64,000 bases of DNA from Trichoplax sp. H2 (Eukaryota > Placozoa > Uniplacotomia > Trichoplacea): the NCBI GenBank assembly GCA_003344405.1, contig NOWV01000098.1, forward strand, positions 186,001-250,000, in the 5' to 3' direction. Numbering within the stretch: position 1 is the first letter of the stretch; each line of letters opens with the position of its first letter. The notes beneath the pieces were generated by a model, which searched no databases, was not told the origin of the DNA, and saw only the letters and a list, made by a program, of their open reading frames with translations. Below are positions 12,091 through 25,700 of the stretch, one piece after another. Position numbers and translations under genes: made by a program.

Positions 12091-13186
12091 ATTTGCATAG
12101 TCAATGCCAATCATGAACACTGCTACACCATCACTAATGATTGCTTTTAACTCTCTCATATAAGTAAAGCTTGCTTGAATTGAAATCAAGCAGAATATCT
12201 CAAGAGATGTTGGAAAATGAATCGATTGGCTGGCATGGGAAGCGTGCTTTGCATTGCGACTATCCGTTTGCGATGAAAATTAAAGTAGCTTACCGACTCT
12301 GCTCGACAAATCTCTTGATATCGTCCTGTACGAGAGCAAGAAATGCTTCCTCTGCCACGTTGATACGATACTTTCCAAAGCGATGATCAAGGATAAAATG
12401 AAATCAAATGCTAGTACTTCCAAGTGATGAAGAAATACCAGCGTAAAATGTTCAAGCTAGACGGTAGTAACGGAGTCATTTGGCACTGCAAGAGGGTACC
12501 GACTGTATTGTGTACAATACAACAGTGTCATTGACTAGGATAACACCAGAGATTTGTGAAGAGACAGCGAGAATACCACACTTCCCTTATTCGCTAGCAA
12601 AGGGCCAATGTAATCCTTCTAGGCCAGTCCTAACTGGTGATTGGTAAATCCATACTGTACCCTTATAGATTACATCATATATGATACATTAACTACAGCG
12701 GTGTCATGGCCGTCGAATCTCCATCAATTATAGATATTGATTGATTCTAGCTAAGCCTAGAGGAAATTTACATCTTTCGACAATATTAGAAATGACTAAG
12801 AAAATTATAGCGAATATTAAGATACTTAGCAACCGTGATTTTCACTTAGTAGTCCACTACTTAGGCTATCTCATTTTCGATAGCACTTAGTTAATCTATA
12901 GCTCTAGTATAACATAGTTATACAGTATATACTATATCTATCTATCTATCGAAAAGTAGTTTACCAGCATCTATGCAATCTGCTGTGATGACTATCTAGA
13001 AATTTAGCTGCCTACCATACAACATATAGCATATATTTGTCCTAAAGAATACATAGCATCCATAACCGGGCATTCTCACTGCCTTTTCATATCCTTAGTA
13101 GGATAGTGCCTACGGCCGTTGTCGGCAATGGTCGCATTTCCGATACTCGCAGTATCGCATACTTGTACCGGGAAATCATTCTTCCG

Positions 13187-13360
13187 TATATAAAAATTGG
13201 GGCTCTCTTTCAAATACTTTCTCACTCATCTATCAAGGATAGTTGAAATCAAAGCGATGTTGTATTAGTTCAATTGTTAGCTTTAACAAGATCATCAATG
13301 TTCATTATAGACCAGAGTTAGCTGTCTTGAATGGGTACAGCTACAACAACAACTCAAGAC
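13187..13360 (+). promoter_or_regulatory. TATA-like site and possible leader exon
   Basis: TATATAAAA at 13187-13195 is followed about 135 bp later by an ATG at 13331. Ten codons (MGTATTTTQD) run from there to a GTAAGA donor at 13361. The phase (0) fits the acceptor at 16708, where EIKFIFGKI leads in frame into the TRPM exon starting MPQGRD. This could be an upstream promoter and alternative N-terminus of the TRPM gene. No transcript evidence is available here. Confidence 0.25.
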
Positions 13361-16300
13361 GTAAGAGAGCTTGTCTCATTTAATATCACATGCTAATTAA
13401 TGATATAATTAAGGAATAGAATGGTACTAGGACAGAGAGGATACCCAACACATTATTACTTCAAATTTGATTGTATACAACAGCGAGTTAATTCATTCCA
13501 TCTATATTGATTATCCTAGCAGAGAGGAAGAGCAATACTGGATGTACGTGCAGAGATATTGAAAAGTAAAATGAGCTAATACTCTCGTTATACAAAGTAT
13601 AAAAAGAGAGTATATTATCACTTAATGTAAATAATATCGAGAAATTGATGGACGTAGAAATACCATTGTTGATATTCTGTTATTAGTCGTATACAGAACA
13701 AGCGATAAAATTTTCTACTTAGTAGTTATTGGGATAAAGAAAAGGATTTTTAACGGATATTTATTACTAGTATTCGCATATAGAAAATCCAATTTATCAG
13801 CTACAGTATTATAGAATTCATTACAGCAACGTATTGAATGTATCAATATCATTAATAATTAAAAAAAAAGAATAGATAATTAACATTCATTACTGCTCTC
13901 TTTCATATTTATGAAGACTTTACTCCATCCCGCGTAAACATCCTAAAATTGATGCTAAGTCGAAGTATACTCTACAGATAATTAAGCACATTCATAGGGG
14001 AAAGATATAGTACTATTTGCAACCCATTTCAAAAAAATCATAGTACAGTAAATAGTCAATCGAGATCAACATATCAGCATTAGCTCCAGCGTGCCTTATA
14101 GATGTGCCCTGTAGATATCTGCTGTACACATTGGATCCGAAATGGGAGCGTTACTACTATACTAATCAATTTTATTGATGTAAAAGTAGACACTTATGGT
14201 CAATGATGATAATTTCAATATAAAATGACTATTATTGATTTGCACATGTTTGAAAACAATAAATTACTTGATTACATAACCTACGTATTCTATAGTTAAA
14301 ACGTAATAGGATGGGTATCGATGGACTATAGATATACGAGTATTATTGTTGAAGGTTGCTGGTAATTATGCTGATCAGCATTATTATCGTATTAAAGACC
14401 ATGGTAGTATTGAATAATTAAACTATCAATTGTTAAGTTTGACAAGTCAGGAATTTTTAAGATTCAATGCTGCTGGAAGGGATTAAGTATAATGTAGCAA
14501 CAGTTCTCACAATATAATGTTTTGGACTATGCCCAAGCTTTAATCTTGATGACAACATAGTCGAGACAAACTACTCATATTAAGAATGTTGTGATAGCTA
14601 CATTACCAAAATACCTTAATCAAATCATAAGATCGACGTTAATCACAACAGAATCGTAGTCTATGTCTACTATTAAATTTAATTTTAAGTTACTGATTAG
14701 CTATCATTATGATTATAAGTGTAACATTCAAACTGATGTTATTTCTTTTCTATCAAGTCACTATTATTTAATTAAAGCTTTGTCTAGCAGATAATTCTGC
14801 AAAAAATAGTTTGCTGATATTGGCTAGTTGACGCTAAAAATTTCGATCTTTCTTTAATCAATTGATAACATTTCTTTAATTTCTTCATCTCCTTATTCAT
14901 GTTTAACTAGCTATAGAAATATATTTAGTTCACGCTACATTCTTTGCTTCGATTTAAATAAATGAGAACAAACACTGTATTCATAAAACGGTAGTTTTTC
15001 CAATTCCTGAAATGGAAGGAATATTAATTAAATAAATAATGATATATTTTTAAATGCAGATGAATTAAAGCCGATTGAGAATCGATGCTTTATTTCCTTG
15101 TCGAGGGATGGGACGATAAATATCTATTTTATTAACTTTTTAATACTGTATCGATAATATAATTGGAAATTGATATGCTATTTGCTCATCTAACTATTTT
15201 AGCTATTATTACAATATTGCTCATAAGGGTAAGATTGCCTGAAAACAACATCCTCTAAGTGTCCTTTAATTTCTTTTGAATTCTGCAGGCTATTACTATT
15301 ATTGCCCAGAATTCAAGACAAAATTTCTTTCCATACAGTAGCGAACAGTAAATATGTCTATTATAATAGATGGCTAGCCATTTCACTCCCACTTAATAAT
15401 ATTTTTCTGTCTTTGAATAATTATCTATGCTGGATAGCGATCAACATTATTTCATTAATCACGGCATATCCATGATTATACTGCATAATATTTTATTTTC
15501 CACATCAAACTCTTAATCATTCTAATAGTAACATCATATAGCAATGATTTAGTGAATCAATTCATAGATATAGTAGACAAAACAGGCATAGTTTTTATCC
15601 ATTCCATTATGCGATAACCATAACAAAAATTTATTTTTTAAACCAATCACTATTCTCGTTTCTGGTCGTCGTCACCTTGTAATTAACATGATTAGCGCAG
15701 GTGTGCTGTATTTGCTGTTAAATTGACAAAGGTAGAGACAGAAGATTGAAGATTGTATAAAATACCGTCATTCGTGTTGATAATGGCCAATTTCATCGTA
15801 ATTTAGATATTCTTATGCAGTATAATAGTTATTATGCAATTTATTTTCCATCTACCCAGACAATCTAAAAATTGATATTTAAAGTCTTTCTTAACTAAAT
15901 TGGCAATGATGAAAGGAAGTCTCTCTATGATTACATATATACCTTGCTGTATTACCTATTAGTCCAGCCAATAAAGACATGATGGCAGTATGTTAAATGA
16001 ATTGTAACCAGGCAGTATTAATATTGAATTTATCATTGAAATATATTATGATCTTGTTGACATTATTATAAGGGCTGGCGAAAGCAAGTCAAGGAATAGA
16101 ATTCTATCTTATTACATTATCAAATCGCTCTTCTACTACATATGTTTATATCCCTATCTGTCTGGGCGTAATATCATAATAACAGAATCTTTTGATTTAA
16201 TATATATATATTCAAGCCTTTTGATGAGCTCACTTTCTATTATTTTATACCTAGTTGCTATAGCAACTAAGACAATATCATTCTTTGGGGTTATTCTTCT

Positions 16301-16735
16301 TCTCCTCGATAGCTTATTTACTGCAAAGTCAATTCGAACTTTATATGCATATTAATCATGTTGCAAGTTATTGCATATCCAATTTCTTGATCAAAACTAT
16401 CGACTAGGTGTATTTAATGACTTGAGATTGATTGATTAGGTAAATGGCGGATTGAAACATAACGTTACGATCATGGGTTGTTTTTGGATATAAAAAAATA
16501 ATACTTGTTATTTCAAATAATTAATTTGAATAGAAAGAGAACTCTATCTGACTATAATATATAGAGAGTGAATTAAAAATGATTGTAATTGATTCTATTA
16601 GATTGGATATTGAAAGAAGATTGGGTAGCAGACAGGCAGATGATGGCATCAATTGTGATTCAAGTTTAATTTTAATCGATCATCTACGCCAAACTTTTGT
16701 TATACAAGGAAATAAAATTCATTTTTGGAAAAATT

Positions 16736-19700
16736 ATGCCTCAAGGAAGGGATTCAATAGCATCATATCGTTCAGCGGAATTGATGTCGGCATCAAAAAG
16801 ATCCAAACCTAACCGACGACAACGTAGCGAGGCCTTGTATGAAAAAGAGGATTTTCAGGTGTGCTATACTGTACAATTAATTATCCTTTGGGGCCTTGAT
16901 TAACTCTGATCAATCAATTACTGTCTTCTATTTATCTATAATTTTCAAAGGGTGTTATTGTACTTTTACTCATCATCAATGATGTTAAACTAGATTCTGT
17001 ATTAACTACTTAAAAAATGGAAGATTGATTGCAGTTTATTGACTTTCTTTTCAATACGACAAGATTGTGCCCTATCTTCTTTTAGCCTAGTTATGCATGA
17101 TTAGTTGCTGTATTCATTGACTTGCCATATTCGTTCTCTTACACCTGCTTCGAATCCAATACATCAGTAAAAGTGTTCTATCATACGGTGACGGGGAAAA
17201 CTCTTCTATTTGACAATTTGTGTTATTATGATAAAAGAATTAATTAATGAAATGGAATGATGGTAGTAAGTGCTATGAAATTCAGCAATATGATCCCGTG
17301 AAACTGTCATCTACCTGATGTAACCATTCCATCACTCCCACAAGAATAAAAACAGTTATATCTCTTCAATTACATCGACAACGATTCCGTGAATAGTAAT
17401 AAATAAATTTTAATTTGGAATAGGATATTGGAAAGAATAAATTCATCCCCTCTTCTCGTCTTGCCTTTATTACAGACTTAATAGCTCTATCTTAACCAGT
17501 CAGTGTAGTGTTGGCCCTTTTATCATATTGTATTTAAGTTACTTGATTACTTTTCTGTCCAACTGCTAATCCATACGATCCTAATCCAGAGATTGAATTG
17601 GTATTTCACTTGTTGTCTATTCATTCCATCATAATGCCATTCGCTAGGGATATTCAAGTAAGATGATCGTTTTAATTTTTTATTTGAAAGAAAAGTTGAA
17701 TTAGATTTAGGTATACTGTATTAGTTAATATACATTTTCTCGCATTCGATGTGTATGAATAGTCAGTATATACGTCTAGATAGGGATAGACTGGTAAAAC
17801 TCTATATTATGCCCAAATTATACATCGCTGCAATCGTTAACCACTGTAAATCAAGACGATATTCATTTTATTATGGCAAAATAAAAATTTTAACAAATCC
17901 TTCTTGTTTCTTTTACTATCTTACATCAAGATAGGATCATTATACTCTTTGGTTGTTTACTGAAAAGTAATTTTGCTTCGTTATACATCACTTCTCATTT
18001 ATCCACTTCTAGCTAATAATTATTGTCGATTTTGCGTTTGATATTACTGCGTTGCCATACACAATATTGATCAATCGAATAAGTTGTATTTCAATTTATC
18101 TTTATAACAGAAAGAAGTTGATTACATCAAGACGACGTTTAATAAGCTTGAATGTGTTCACTATGTCCGAAATGTACAGAGCAAAACACGAAGGTATGAT
18201 CAATATGGAAGCAGAGAAATGGAATTATTTTATTTACGATGAACTTTGGTCATTTTAACCAACCATCATTGATTGGAGTATCAAGACTTAATCTAACTAC
18301 ATTTTGTTACCAATGTTTACTTTAGTCGGATGTGATCGAATTTTTTATACTTATCAGGAGTAAATCAATAATTGTCGATATGTGGAATAATAATTTAAAC
18401 CAAAATTGATTTGTCATTGGCCGATGTTATTTGACTGGATATTCAGAGGTTATTTTTAAATGATGGATTGGTCTTTGACTTTTTTCCTAGTTGTTATTGT
18501 GGTAGAAACACCAATGAACACGGTTTTGAAACACCAGAGCGTAAAACAAGCCGAGGTACAGGCATAATATAGATGTTAAAGTCGAAATATTATATTACTA
18601 CTTTATTATCAATGAAGGATGTTTTTTATTTCTTTCGTAATGATTATCTAATTATAGCGCATGGCTGTTCTATAGAACTATAGAAATAATATTTTATAAC
18701 AAGACATAACTAAAGGCACACTTAAATGATTTTATCAAGTTTTTATAACCGTAAATTTTTATTTATCACTTCGAAATACCATAGTATCATTCTAATGCTA
18801 CTTTTCACTTTCCCGGTCAATGCCAAAAATTATTTAAAGAAAATCTTGCTATAAATTAATAAGAATTTTGAAAATAGCTACTTCTATGTCTATCAAGTCT
18901 TCAGCAGCTACGACATTTATCGCTACTTACAGAGACCACTGCCCTAGTCTCAGTTTTTAGCATAATTAATTAATTATTGTTAATGCTGATCATCGAGGAA
19001 AATGCCTCTATTTTGGGTCCTCTCGGTCATTTGATCCCTACTAAATATCTGATATCAATTTCCTACTACAGTATTACAATACTTCTAATATAATTGAGTA
19101 ATTTATATCATATGATATCTTTTATAATCCAGAGTCTTTCATGAAATAATGCCCTAAGTGTAATCGATAAGAATGGCTTCCCTAACTACAAAAATAATGA
19201 TGTTAACTAAGCTTTTAATCATTATAAATTAAAATATCTTCACTACTTTATACGTATTTATTCTTAGCTTAAAAATACCAATGATTGTTTCTAGCTCTTA
19301 CTAGAGGGATATCACAATCATACAAGGGAGTCTTGAAAACTTTTAGATTTTAAATAATGTAGTTTGCGTTATTATAATCATTATCGTATGCGTATTTATC
19401 TTTAGCTTAAAAAAATATCAAATGATCGCTTCTAGCACTTACAGGATGGGCATCACTAATAGATAGGCAAAATTGAATACTTTTAGATTTCATATATTGT
19501 AATTTACGTTGTTATACAGCATTTAAAATTAATTTTTGTTTCTCAAAGTTCATGATATACGAATATATAACATATACACTGATATACCTTAAAAAATCAC
19601 AATTTGGCTAATAGTAGCAACTTGAAATTTGGGTGGATGATATTCTGCTTCCGTTTAACACTCATTTACATAGATCATGATAAAACGTACATACAGTAAA

Positions 19701-22700
19701 GGAGGTGTAAATTCACTTAATGAACAATCTAAGTAAATACTCTCCCCAGTATATTTACCTAGGTTGACTATTTTATATGCGGTAGTAATGGCAATGAATT
19801 GCTATCAAATTGTTGTATACTTTCTATGGTATATCATTTCATTCTTGGCTTGGAATGCCATTCGATCTCCCTTGGTAGATATTGATATGATGAATACTGG
19901 AACTACGGTAAATTGAGTAATCCATTCAACTACGTACTGAAATATTCGATTTCTATAGGACTATGGAAAGTTGAAAATAATTATAATATCTATTCATAAG
20001 CGTAAGTTTATCCTCGAACTATAATCACATTTATCGCTGCTGCACCATTTATTTCCGTTAATTATATCGTCGAGCATCATATAATATAAATAAAATATAT
20101 TCTATTCTTCGTGAAAAGTTGGGAATACTTGTAATTTTTAATCGTAAAGGTAAGCCCATCCTCGAACTACGATCGCATTTATCGCTGCCACACCGTTCAT
20201 TTCCGTTAAGTATAGGCCATGGTATAATACAAAATGTCTTCATTTCCCCCTAGTATTGAATTCCTTACATTTTCATGGGTTTGCCATACTTTACTAATCC
20301 TATCTGCTGCGTATGGAATGCTAGCCGTTCTTTATAGATTCTATAAAGCCTGGAATAGATGTCATTTCTATTCGTATGTGTTCATTTATCCGTGAGCTAC
20401 GATCTCATTGATTGCTGTCCCATTGCCAATCTCTACTAGGATATCATAGAACCGATTTTCTTGCATTTCTTAAATCTTTCCCGGGCTTCTAGTGATCTTC
20501 ATCTTATTTTTCGATAATTTGAGCATATCTTATGCTTCATTAGAATTTCTTTGCTATAGCAGCTTTTATCAAGAGATAATTTTATCAATTTTAATATACT
20601 ATAATGCATCCATATTACTATAATATGGAGAGTCTTGTAATATTTCTTAGCACATGCCAAGAAGATCTGTAAATAGGATCGCAGTACTATAGCTCCGATT
20701 GCCTTATTGTTAAGTACTGTACGCAAAATCGGTTGGTTACGATATCTACAATTACATGGAATACTTGTACATATTACAAATCTGGTGCTTATACGGTATT
20801 ATACATAAGTATGGAATAAAATGAAATTTCTTTACTATGGGGATTCATCTAAGATAATTTTGTAGATTCTGATGCTATACAGCTCATCTACGAATAGGGT
20901 GCCCGATATTTTTAGCGTTATATAAAATATGGAATAATGACAAATTCCATTAATGAGCGTTAATTTAATATCATGGGCTGTAGAAACTCAATCCTTACAT
21001 ATATAAAAATGAAAATCTGTTTGATTTTCCGCGATATTAACGAAGATTAAAAAATGTACACAGCATTAACTTTCCGGCGAAAAGTTACCCCAGCCAAACG
21101 TACTTAGCACTATGTACATTATTTAATCTTCGTTTCTATCGCGGACAATCAAGCAGATTTTCATTTTTTTATATGTAAGAATTTAGAATGTAATATGTAT
21201 GTATTTAGGAATAAGAGATACATTAGCTTCACTTCATCATTTTTCATATTTGAGTAAATTACAATATTTATTTTTCCTGGCTTCAGTCCTTGCTGGAATC
21301 ATAGACCTTTTCTATACTGACTATTTCTTTTTCATGTATTAAATAGTGGTAGGATATCAATCCAATCGTCCAAGCACATGGAGCAAAGAGAGCTGCTTAA
21401 TTGAACGGCCTAGCGATGCTTATGGACGCATTAATTTTATAAATCAATATATGGCTAGTAAACCTGCAAAGGTATCATACCTTTCAACTTTATATTGAAT
21501 AGATAGCATTTTAATCTTTACTTAATCGACATTCGCTATAGCTAAATAGAAGTCTTGTTGTTAGAGATTATGTTTTAATCCCTTTAAAGTAACCATAGAT
21601 GATATTGAAACTAACCTGAAATTGTATAAAATTTAAAATGGATAATTTGTAGTTGGTATAATAATAGGTCTGTCTAAAACTTAATGCTACTTGTTCTTTG
21701 CTTTACAGTATGCTCGTGTAAGCCATAATAGCAAACCTAAAGATTTATTGAAGTTGTTAATTGATCATTGGAAGTTACCCATTCCTAACTTAATCATCTC
21801 TGTGACTGGTGGTGCAAAAAATTTCAAGCTAAATCAACGAGATCAAGAAATTTTCAATCGAGGATTAATTAAAGCGGGTCAAAGTACAGGTATAAATAAA
21901 GCAATCCAGTTTGTGATATAAAGTGGTATGGAGTAGCTATGCCTTCCTCCATATAATCGTGTAGAAAAATTTGCAAGATATCCTTCATCTAAATAATTGA
22001 TTGAAAACAAATAACTTAAGCGTATAAACTGCCTATATGTTGTTTATAAGATACGGATAGTTATAATTATATAGTGATATGAAATCATCCAATTTGCCAG
22101 ATTTATGCGCTAAATTCCAATGTTTTTCTTTCATCAAAATGAATTTAAAGGTGCTTGGATTCTTACCGGCGGTACAAATATTGGTGTTGTGAAAGCAGTT
22201 GGTCGAGCTATTATCGAATCGCAATCATTGGCATGGGTTGGCAAAGGGACAAAACGAGAGCAGTTACATTGTGTAGGAATCGCACCTTGGAGTTATGTCG
22301 ATAATTGCCAAAGCTTAATCAACAAGAAAGAAAATGAATCGGTATATCTACTGTACTTGCAATCTAAGCAAGAGATATTTTTTAGCTTACAAGTAATGCT
22401 ACTGCAGTAGATATTCTTGATTGAGAATATTTATGCTATTTTCTATCTGAGCAAGTACGCTATTCTGTTAGCAATCTCATAAAAATCTTTTTTCACATAC
22501 CCCATTCCTGAGTACTTGCTTCTATATTGTGCTATTATCATGTAAAATAGAGCAGGTTAGATTAATGATTCGATACTTTTAACGCGCAGAATACAGTTTA
22601 GCAGTTTAGGTTTGCAGGACTTTTACGAGATATTTCTTCTGTAGATTATTTCAATCGTTACTTTAATAAAATTCCGCCATACGTATCCTCTCCCGCATAT

Positions 22701-25700
22701 TGCTAAATTTTATGTAGGAAGATGCAGAAATAAAGATCAGACACAAATAGCTCCAGGCCTGTAATGGCGATCTTTTAATTTCTTTCATGCTGATTAAATA
22801 TATTTTAGTATAAATACTTTGTCATCGCCATGCAAAACACAGCAGCGCAATTGGACATATAAAACCTTATTTAATTCATACATAGCACCTCTTAATCCAG
22901 TTATTTTGCTGAGTAGTAATCTAGCTAGATCCAAATGATGAATTTTATATTGCAAGAGTAATACAGATATTACCGATTTTAATCTAAAGTAATTGAATTT
23001 TATAAGTGTTTTGAATAAGGATAATAATTATAACGTACTCTTACCGCCTCTATTTAAAAACGATAAAATTTTCAGTAGAATGTCTTATTAATTGATTACC
23101 AAGTATTCTATTCTTAAACAACGTTAACTGACTTCTATAAGACTATACGTGGATAATATACGAAAGGTTTATGATAATATAATCCCTATGTTGACGGTAT
23201 TCCCCCAAAAATGTCTTGTAAAATAATTGCTGCTTTTAATATATCTCAAATAGATACCCAAAGATTATAATGTGGAACCAATTGTCCGACGTGATTGTCC
23301 CGTCCCATTAAATCCTCATCATTCTTATTTCCTCTTGGTGGACGATGGCACATTACGGAAATATGGTGGAGAGATTAAATTGCGAGGAAGATTAGAGAAG
23401 TGTATTGCAGAGAAAAATTGTGATGATAGTAAGTATCTAAGTGGTAGAGAAAAAATTGTTTCTAAAAAATTTAGAAATTATCCTACATCTCTTAAAGTAG
23501 TTGTTAGAAAGGTAATATTTACTGCCAGGAATGAGCTCGATAATATCTTTATTTTATAATTTGCTGGTATTTATATCTACCCTAAATTAAATACAATATA
23601 CCATGTAATTAAAATGATGGTAGGATTACTTGATACTGTTAGTAAGGTATCCAATACTAATAAAACTATCTTATTTTTACTCTGCGCTTCACATTCAGGT
23701 TTCGGTCTTGGTAAACCTGTTGTATTACTTGTGCTGGAGGGAGGTCTTGATTGCATTAAAATAGTCCATGAAGGTATTAGCAAGAGAATACCAGCTGTAG
23801 TCTTGGAAGGAACTGGAAGGGCAGCTGATTTAATAGCTTTCGCATCGAAGCATGCCACTGTTGATAAGTGAGTAAATGGAGACAAGCTTATTGTATGAAT
23901 GCAGTAGTTGGTAAAGTAGACTGTATTATTTAGCCTAATTATAGTTAAATTAGTAAGAGTCCTTGTTGTCCAGTTTTTACGTATCTGATTTATATTTCGT
24001 ATGTAATTGATGCTAGAATAATCGAGAATTAATAAGGCTGCCATATTCATTTTTCTAAAATTATAGAAGACGTCGATACCTAGATTCGACAGCAATATCG
24101 TTACTAACCCAGAAAATGTTGGTAGCCTATCCCAAATTGAAAGATCAAGAGGATGGAAAGAAAGACCTACAATATCATATTAATTTAGTTAAAGAATGCA
24201 TTGCAGATGAAAAACTGGTAAGAGTTATTAGTCTATCTGTAATCGGATAAATTCTGTGGACTATCAGCTTAGAGTTGATTCTATTTTCCTAATGTGATTT
24301 TAAAATCTTCCCAAAATTTTTATGTAAGATAACCATATTCAAGCTTGGAGAGCAAAAGGACCAAGAGCTTGATCTTGCAATATTGAGCGCTCTACTTAAA
24401 GGTACATCGCATATCGAAATAGATATTAGTAGGAGTTATAATCCAAATGATCATAAATATTAACATGACACTTTATAATGCATAGCTCAATGTGCATCTA
24501 AACTGGATCAACTGCGCCTTGCTCTAAATTGGGATCGCGCTGACGTCGCTAGAGAGAAAATCTTTACAGAGGAAGTGCACTGGCCTGTAAGTTAAATCAT
24601 GATACTAGACGACGATTTTATTGTAGCGATCGAATATTTCTATCTTCTGCTCTTATTAACATTAATATAGCACGTTTAGAGAGTACAAAAATTAGAATTC
24701 GTCGGCTAAACCCAATCCCAATAGTAATCTTTCTAATTTTATTTACAGCCTGGCAGCTTAGATGAGCCAATGCTTACTGCTTTAATAAAAAATCGCGTGG
24801 AATTTGTTAAAATGTTTATGGAAAATGGCGTTAATATGAAAGATTTTTTAACAATGGGCAAGCTCAGTCTAATGTATAATGCTGTAAGTTATTTACTGTT
24901 TTTAAAGACAGTAAACTTACTATTTCTATCAAATGGTTGCACATTTTTAAACAATTTTGAAGATTGAATAATTTTAGAATATTAAAAATTAAATATTACG
25001 CTTTTCGAGTTATTTTTGCACGCTTTGGTATTCACGTATGGTTTATTTACTTCCGAGTAGCTTTCATCAGTATACATTTATTATCTAATGATCTTAAATA
25101 GCAATTATTGTATTGAGATAAAAGTGTTAAATAAGATCTTGTTCTCCACATTTTATATCTTTGCATGAAGTTCGAAGTAGCTGCATCCATTTCATTAATT
25201 ATTAGCAATTAGTATCAGTAAAACAACATTAATTTCCCCTAAATACTAATCGTATACTCGTAAATATAGGACGGACTTAATAGCCATCTTCAGCATTTGT
25301 TACGTCTAGTTGCGGATGATAAGGTAAATATAAAATATTACAAGATATATAAGAAATTAAATATTGCTTTGTCTTCTACCACTGTAGTGTATCCAAATGA
25401 TTAAAAGTTTCTACTGCTTATTTAACATCTATAGATAGCAATCAGAGATATAAAAAATTTATATATACTTACTCGTATAAATATATAACATGTCTTCTAT
25501 GCTAATATCATCTAAGTAAAATAGCCCGGCTTAAACAAACAAATTACCCTTTCTTACCTTTTCATCAACAATGTAGGCAAAGAACGATAGAGATATTGCA
25601 TTTTCATTAAAAGATGTTGGTCGCTTATTGAAGAAATTAATGGGTGCACATTATGAGCCTTTATACCTAAGAGATCGGAAATTTGTTGATGAATCTATCG

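Larger units (their letters stand above)
10703..16735. other. Gene-poor region between R3HCC1L-like and TRPM genes
   Basis: No exon chain with family signal was found on either strand. It holds a direct duplication (11461-11773), a 24-nt palindrome (12067-12090), a short (ATCT)n run near 12936-12950, and a TATA-like site with a possible upstream TRPM exon near 13187-13360. The short ORFs at 12171-12386 and 16579-16812 have no recognisable protein character. Confidence 0.6.

Noticed and set aside
13080-13180. Possible structured small RNA with a GATACTCGCAGTATC hairpin
   Set aside because: No match to snRNA or snoRNA signatures that I could see, and no Pol III terminator or promoter box in register.
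16579-16812. ORF starting MIVIDSIRLDIERRL
   Set aside because: Overlaps TRPM exon 1 in another frame; the TRPM frame is supported by splice phase and family match.
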